A stretch of 8,806 nucleotides of DNA, from positions 1 through 8,806 of the forward strand of contig CAMEUC010000042.1 in the NCBI GenBank assembly GCA_945937855.1, given 5' to 3'. The translations under genes and the position numbers were made by a program. A model generated the notes under the pieces. The model was not told where the DNA came from and did not search any database. It worked only from the letters and a program-made list of their open reading frames with translations. Source of the DNA: an uncultured Clostridium sp. (GTDB lineage: Bacteria; Bacillota; Clostridia; TANB77; CAG-508). Within the stretch, counting starts at the first letter, position 1. Every line of letters begins with the position of its first letter. Shown here piece by piece: positions 7,543 to 8,806 of the stretch.

Positions 7543-7571
7543 TAGACAATTGTAAAAAAATAGTATATAGT
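7543..7571 (+). promoter_or_regulatory. Sigma-A-type promoter of the ligase-like gene
   Basis: TAGACA (7543-7548) and TATAGT (7566-7571) are separated by exactly 17 bases. Transcription would start near 7578, giving a leader of about 34 bases. TTGTAAAAA occurs twice, at 7550-7558 and 7571-7579, spaced 21 bases apart. The copies lie in the spacer and at the start site, so they could bind a regulator. A separate TATAAT at 7536-7541 lacks a -35 partner. Confidence 0.65.
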
Positions 7572-7611
7572 TGTAAAAAGAAATATACAAAGAATTTTGG
7601 AGGTAATATAA

Positions 7612-8316
7612 ATGGAATTCCATGCAAATGAAGGAAAAAATGTAGAAATAGAAGTAAATGGAAAAGTATATTTAAGACATGCAATAAAAACAAGATTTGT
7701 AAAACAAGGAGAAGATTATATAGAAATATTTAAAGAATATGTTATGCCATTATATGAAGAAGGAGATATTGTTTCATGTAGTGAAAAAATTATAGCATTA
7801 TGCCAAAACAGAGTGGTAAAAAGAGAAGATATAAAAATAGGATTTTGGGCAAAATTTCTATCAAAATTTGCATCACATCCAGATACGGGTGTTGGAGTTG
7901 GAGAAACAATAAAAATGCAATATGCAATAAACAAAGTAGGTCTTTTAAAAGTATTATGGGCGAGCTTTGCAAGCGCTGTTACAAAATTATTTGGTAAAAA
8001 AGGTGTATTTTACGAAATTGTAGGACAAGAGGTAAGTGGGTTAGATGGTTTTTACGACCACATTTGGTCTGAGTATAGAGATATAGGAATAGAAAATCCA
8101 GAAAATCCTTCTCAAGTATGCAATGAAATAAAAGAAAAATTAGGAATATCATGTATGATAGTAGATGCCAATGACTTAGGACAAGAATTATTAGGAATAT
8201 CAGATGATATTGCAGGAAGAGAAGAAGAATTACTTGGGATAATAAAAGATAATCCAGCTGGACAAGGTAGAGAGCAAACTCCAATAATATTAATAAGGGA
8301 AAAAATATCTAATTAA
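7612..8316 (+). CDS. F420-0:gamma-glutamyl ligase-like (CofE-related) protein
   Basis: This 234-aa soluble protein resembles the CofE/FbiB-N family, whose studied members add gamma-linked glutamate to coenzyme F420-0 using GTP. Family-like segments are GDIVSCSEKI followed by NRVVKREDI (51-75), HPDTGVGVGETIKMQYAI (89-106), MIVDANDLGQELLG (182-195) and the end GREQTPIILIRE (219-230). The match is to the overall pattern; strict CofE motifs are diverged. The internal stretch around 110-150 carries basic and hydrophobic residues of unclear role. The ATG at 7612 follows GGAGG at 7599-7603. The gene has its own promoter and stands alone, with no F420 biosynthesis genes nearby. Since Clostridia generally do not make F420, another acceptor for amino-acid ligation is likely. 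The specific substrate is unknown. Confidence 0.6.
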   Translation: MEFHANEGKNVEIEVNGKVYLRHAIKTRFVKQGEDYIEIFKEYVMPLYEEGDIVSCSEKIIALCQNRVVKREDIKIGFWAKFLSKFASHPDTGVGVGETIKMQYAINKVGLLKVLWASFASAVTKLFGKKGVFYEIVGQEVSGLDGFYDHIWSEYRDIGIENPENPSQVCNEIKEKLGISCMIVDANDLGQELLGISDDIAGREEELLGIIKDNPAGQGREQTPIILIREKISN

Positions 8317-8358
8317 TGCTATATTTTGTTAAATATTTAGAAAAATTTAAATTATGTC

Positions 8359-8387
8359 TTGACAAAACATAAAAAATTATTTAAAAT
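8359..8387 (+). promoter_or_regulatory. Strong promoter for the tRNA-His/tRNA-Gln unit
   Basis: A consensus -35 TTGACA (8359-8364) is followed after 17 bases by TAAAAT (8382-8387). Transcription would start around 8394, some 16 bases before tRNA-His. The rest of 8317-8410 is AT-rich. No clear terminator for the ligase-like gene was seen there. Confidence 0.85.
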
Positions 8388-8410
8388 AATAAATGCGTTT
8401 GTATTAGACG

Positions 8411-8487
8411 GTGGATGTAGCTCAGCTGGTTAGAGCGCTGGTTTGTGGCACCAGAGGCCGTGGGTTCGAGTCCCATCTTCCACCCCA
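8411..8487 (+). tRNA. tRNA-His (GTG anticodon)
   Basis: All arms fold: D-stem GCTC/GAGC, anticodon stem CTGGT/ACCAG with loop TTGTGGC (anticodon GTG at 8445-8447), T-stem GTGGG/CCCAT with a G-T outer pair, and encoded CCA (8485-8487). The G at 8410 would supply the extra G-1 typical of tRNA-His, opposite C8484. The acceptor stem has one U-U mismatch (8416/8478). Confidence 0.96.
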
Positions 8488-8520
8488 CAAACAAGCGCTT
8501 AAAGATAAAAAAATAAATAT

Positions 8521-8596
8521 TGGGGTGTAGCCAAGCGGTAAGGCACCAGACTTTGACTCTGGCATTTCGGCGGTTCGAATCCTCCCACCCCAGCCA
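8521..8596 (+). tRNA. tRNA-Gln (TTG anticodon)
   Basis: The acceptor stem TGGGGTG/CACCCCA is perfect and CCA is encoded (8594-8596). The anticodon arm is CCAGA/TCTGG with loop CTTTGAC, giving anticodon TTG at 8553-8555. The T-stem GGCGG (8569-8573) and CCTCC (8581-8585) has one C-U mismatch (8571/8583). It lies 33 bases after tRNA-His with no terminator between, so the two are co-transcribed. Its last 16 bases are duplicated downstream. Confidence 0.95.
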
Positions 8597-8635
8597 AAAT
8601 AAAAAAAAGAACCAGTTTATGGTTCTTTTTTTGTG
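8581..8635 (+). repeat. 55-nt direct repeat, copy 1 (tRNA-Gln 3' end plus terminator)
   Basis: This copy starts at the 3' strand of the tRNA-Gln T-stem. It includes the acceptor strand, CCA and the whole terminator. It is identical to 8752-8806, giving a period of 171 bases. Identity stops immediately to the left of the copy (T8580 versus A8751). The layout resembles an attachment-site duplication at a tRNA 3' end. Confidence 0.9.
8602..8632 (+). terminator. Rho-independent terminator of the tRNA unit
   Basis: A 12-bp stem pairs AAAAAAAGAACC (8602-8613) with GGTTCTTTTTTT (8621-8632) around loop AGTTTAT. The A-run and T-run make it potentially bidirectional. Confidence 0.9.
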
Positions 8636-8751
8636 GTAAACTAAAGGGGAGGATTCGAAAAGGAAGTTGCCAAGTTTCGGGCAGGTTAAAGCCTGCCGAA
8701 ACGCAGGTAAAAAATGTCCAGTGGACATTTTTTCTGACGCGGCTCGCCGAA
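8636..8751. mobile_element. Structured 116-nt segment flanked by tRNA-end repeats (possible mini-element)
   Basis: This segment has a much higher G+C share than the genes around it and no credible ORF. GGGAGGATTCGAA (8647-8659) is the exact reverse complement of the tRNA-Gln T-arm end (8574-8586). Hairpin 1 pairs TTTCGG and GGCAGG (8675-8685, one bulged G) with CCTGCC and GAAA (8692-8701) around TTAAAG. Hairpin 2 pairs AAAAAATGTCC (8709-8719) with GGACATTTTTT (8723-8733), extended by CAG/CTG (8704-8706/8734-8736). A small CGG/CCG stem follows near 8739-8749. With the flanking 55-nt direct repeats this suggests a non-autonomous element or dispersed repeat. An artefact is possible because the window stops exactly at the end of the second repeat. 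Confidence 0.45.
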
Positions 8752-8806
8752 CCTCCCACCCCAGCCAAAATAAAAAAAAGAACCAGTTTATGGTTCTTTT
8801 TTTGTG
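8752..8806 (+). repeat. 55-nt direct repeat, copy 2 (tRNA-Gln 3' end plus terminator)
   Basis: This is an exact second copy of 8581-8635. It carries the acceptor strand and CCA of tRNA-Gln and a second terminator stem (8773-8784 with 8792-8803). No 5' half of a tRNA precedes it, only GCTCGCCGAA, so it is not a functional tRNA. It may continue beyond the window edge. Confidence 0.88.

Noticed and set aside
8381..8768. Minus-strand ORFs across the tRNA region (containing GLEPTASGATNQRSNQLSY and AGVGGFEPP)
   Set aside because: These are antisense translations of tRNA-His and tRNA-Gln, a well-known source of spurious proteins.
8581..8806. CRISPR array or tandem tRNA array
   Set aside because: There are only two repeat copies with one 116-nt spacer, and the second copy lacks the 5' half of a tRNA.

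Overview
The window is AT-rich chromosomal DNA with AGA-dominated arginine codons, strong GGAGG-type ribosome binding sites, a PolC-type replicative polymerase and tRNA genes with encoded CCA ends. Together these point to a low-GC Gram-positive bacterium, most likely an uncultured gut-type member of the Clostridia. This assignment is an inference; no rRNA or marker-gene comparison could be run.

Layout, all genes on the + strand. Positions 1-107 hold no assignable gene. Positions 118-1140 encode an RseP/RasP-type site-2 metalloprotease. Positions 1220-4979 encode the PolC DNA polymerase III alpha subunit, broken into two frames by one extra base near 3766. The rebuilt protein (about 1252 residues) also lacks the proofreading exonuclease normally inserted in the PHP domain. 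Positions 5169-6689 encode a secreted BspA-like leucine-rich-repeat protein with a variant LPKAG sorting signal. It is followed after 22 bases by a five-helix membrane protein (6712-7404) and a clear terminator. Positions 7612-8316 encode a relative of F420-0:gamma-glutamyl ligase with its own promoter. A strong promoter then drives tRNA-His and tRNA-Gln, followed by a terminator.

The most unusual part is the end of the window. The last 16 bases of tRNA-Gln plus its terminator (55 nt, 8581-8635) are repeated exactly at 8752-8806. Between the copies is a 116-nt, relatively GC-rich segment with two strong hairpins and an inverted copy of the tRNA T-arm. It looks like a small non-autonomous element or dispersed repeat at a tRNA 3' end. 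An assembly artefact at a contig end is a serious alternative.

How the genes relate: rseP and polC keep the neighbourhood common in Firmicutes (membrane proteolysis next to replication). The LRR protein and the membrane protein probably form a cell-envelope operon. The ligase-like gene and the tRNA pair are separate transcription units.
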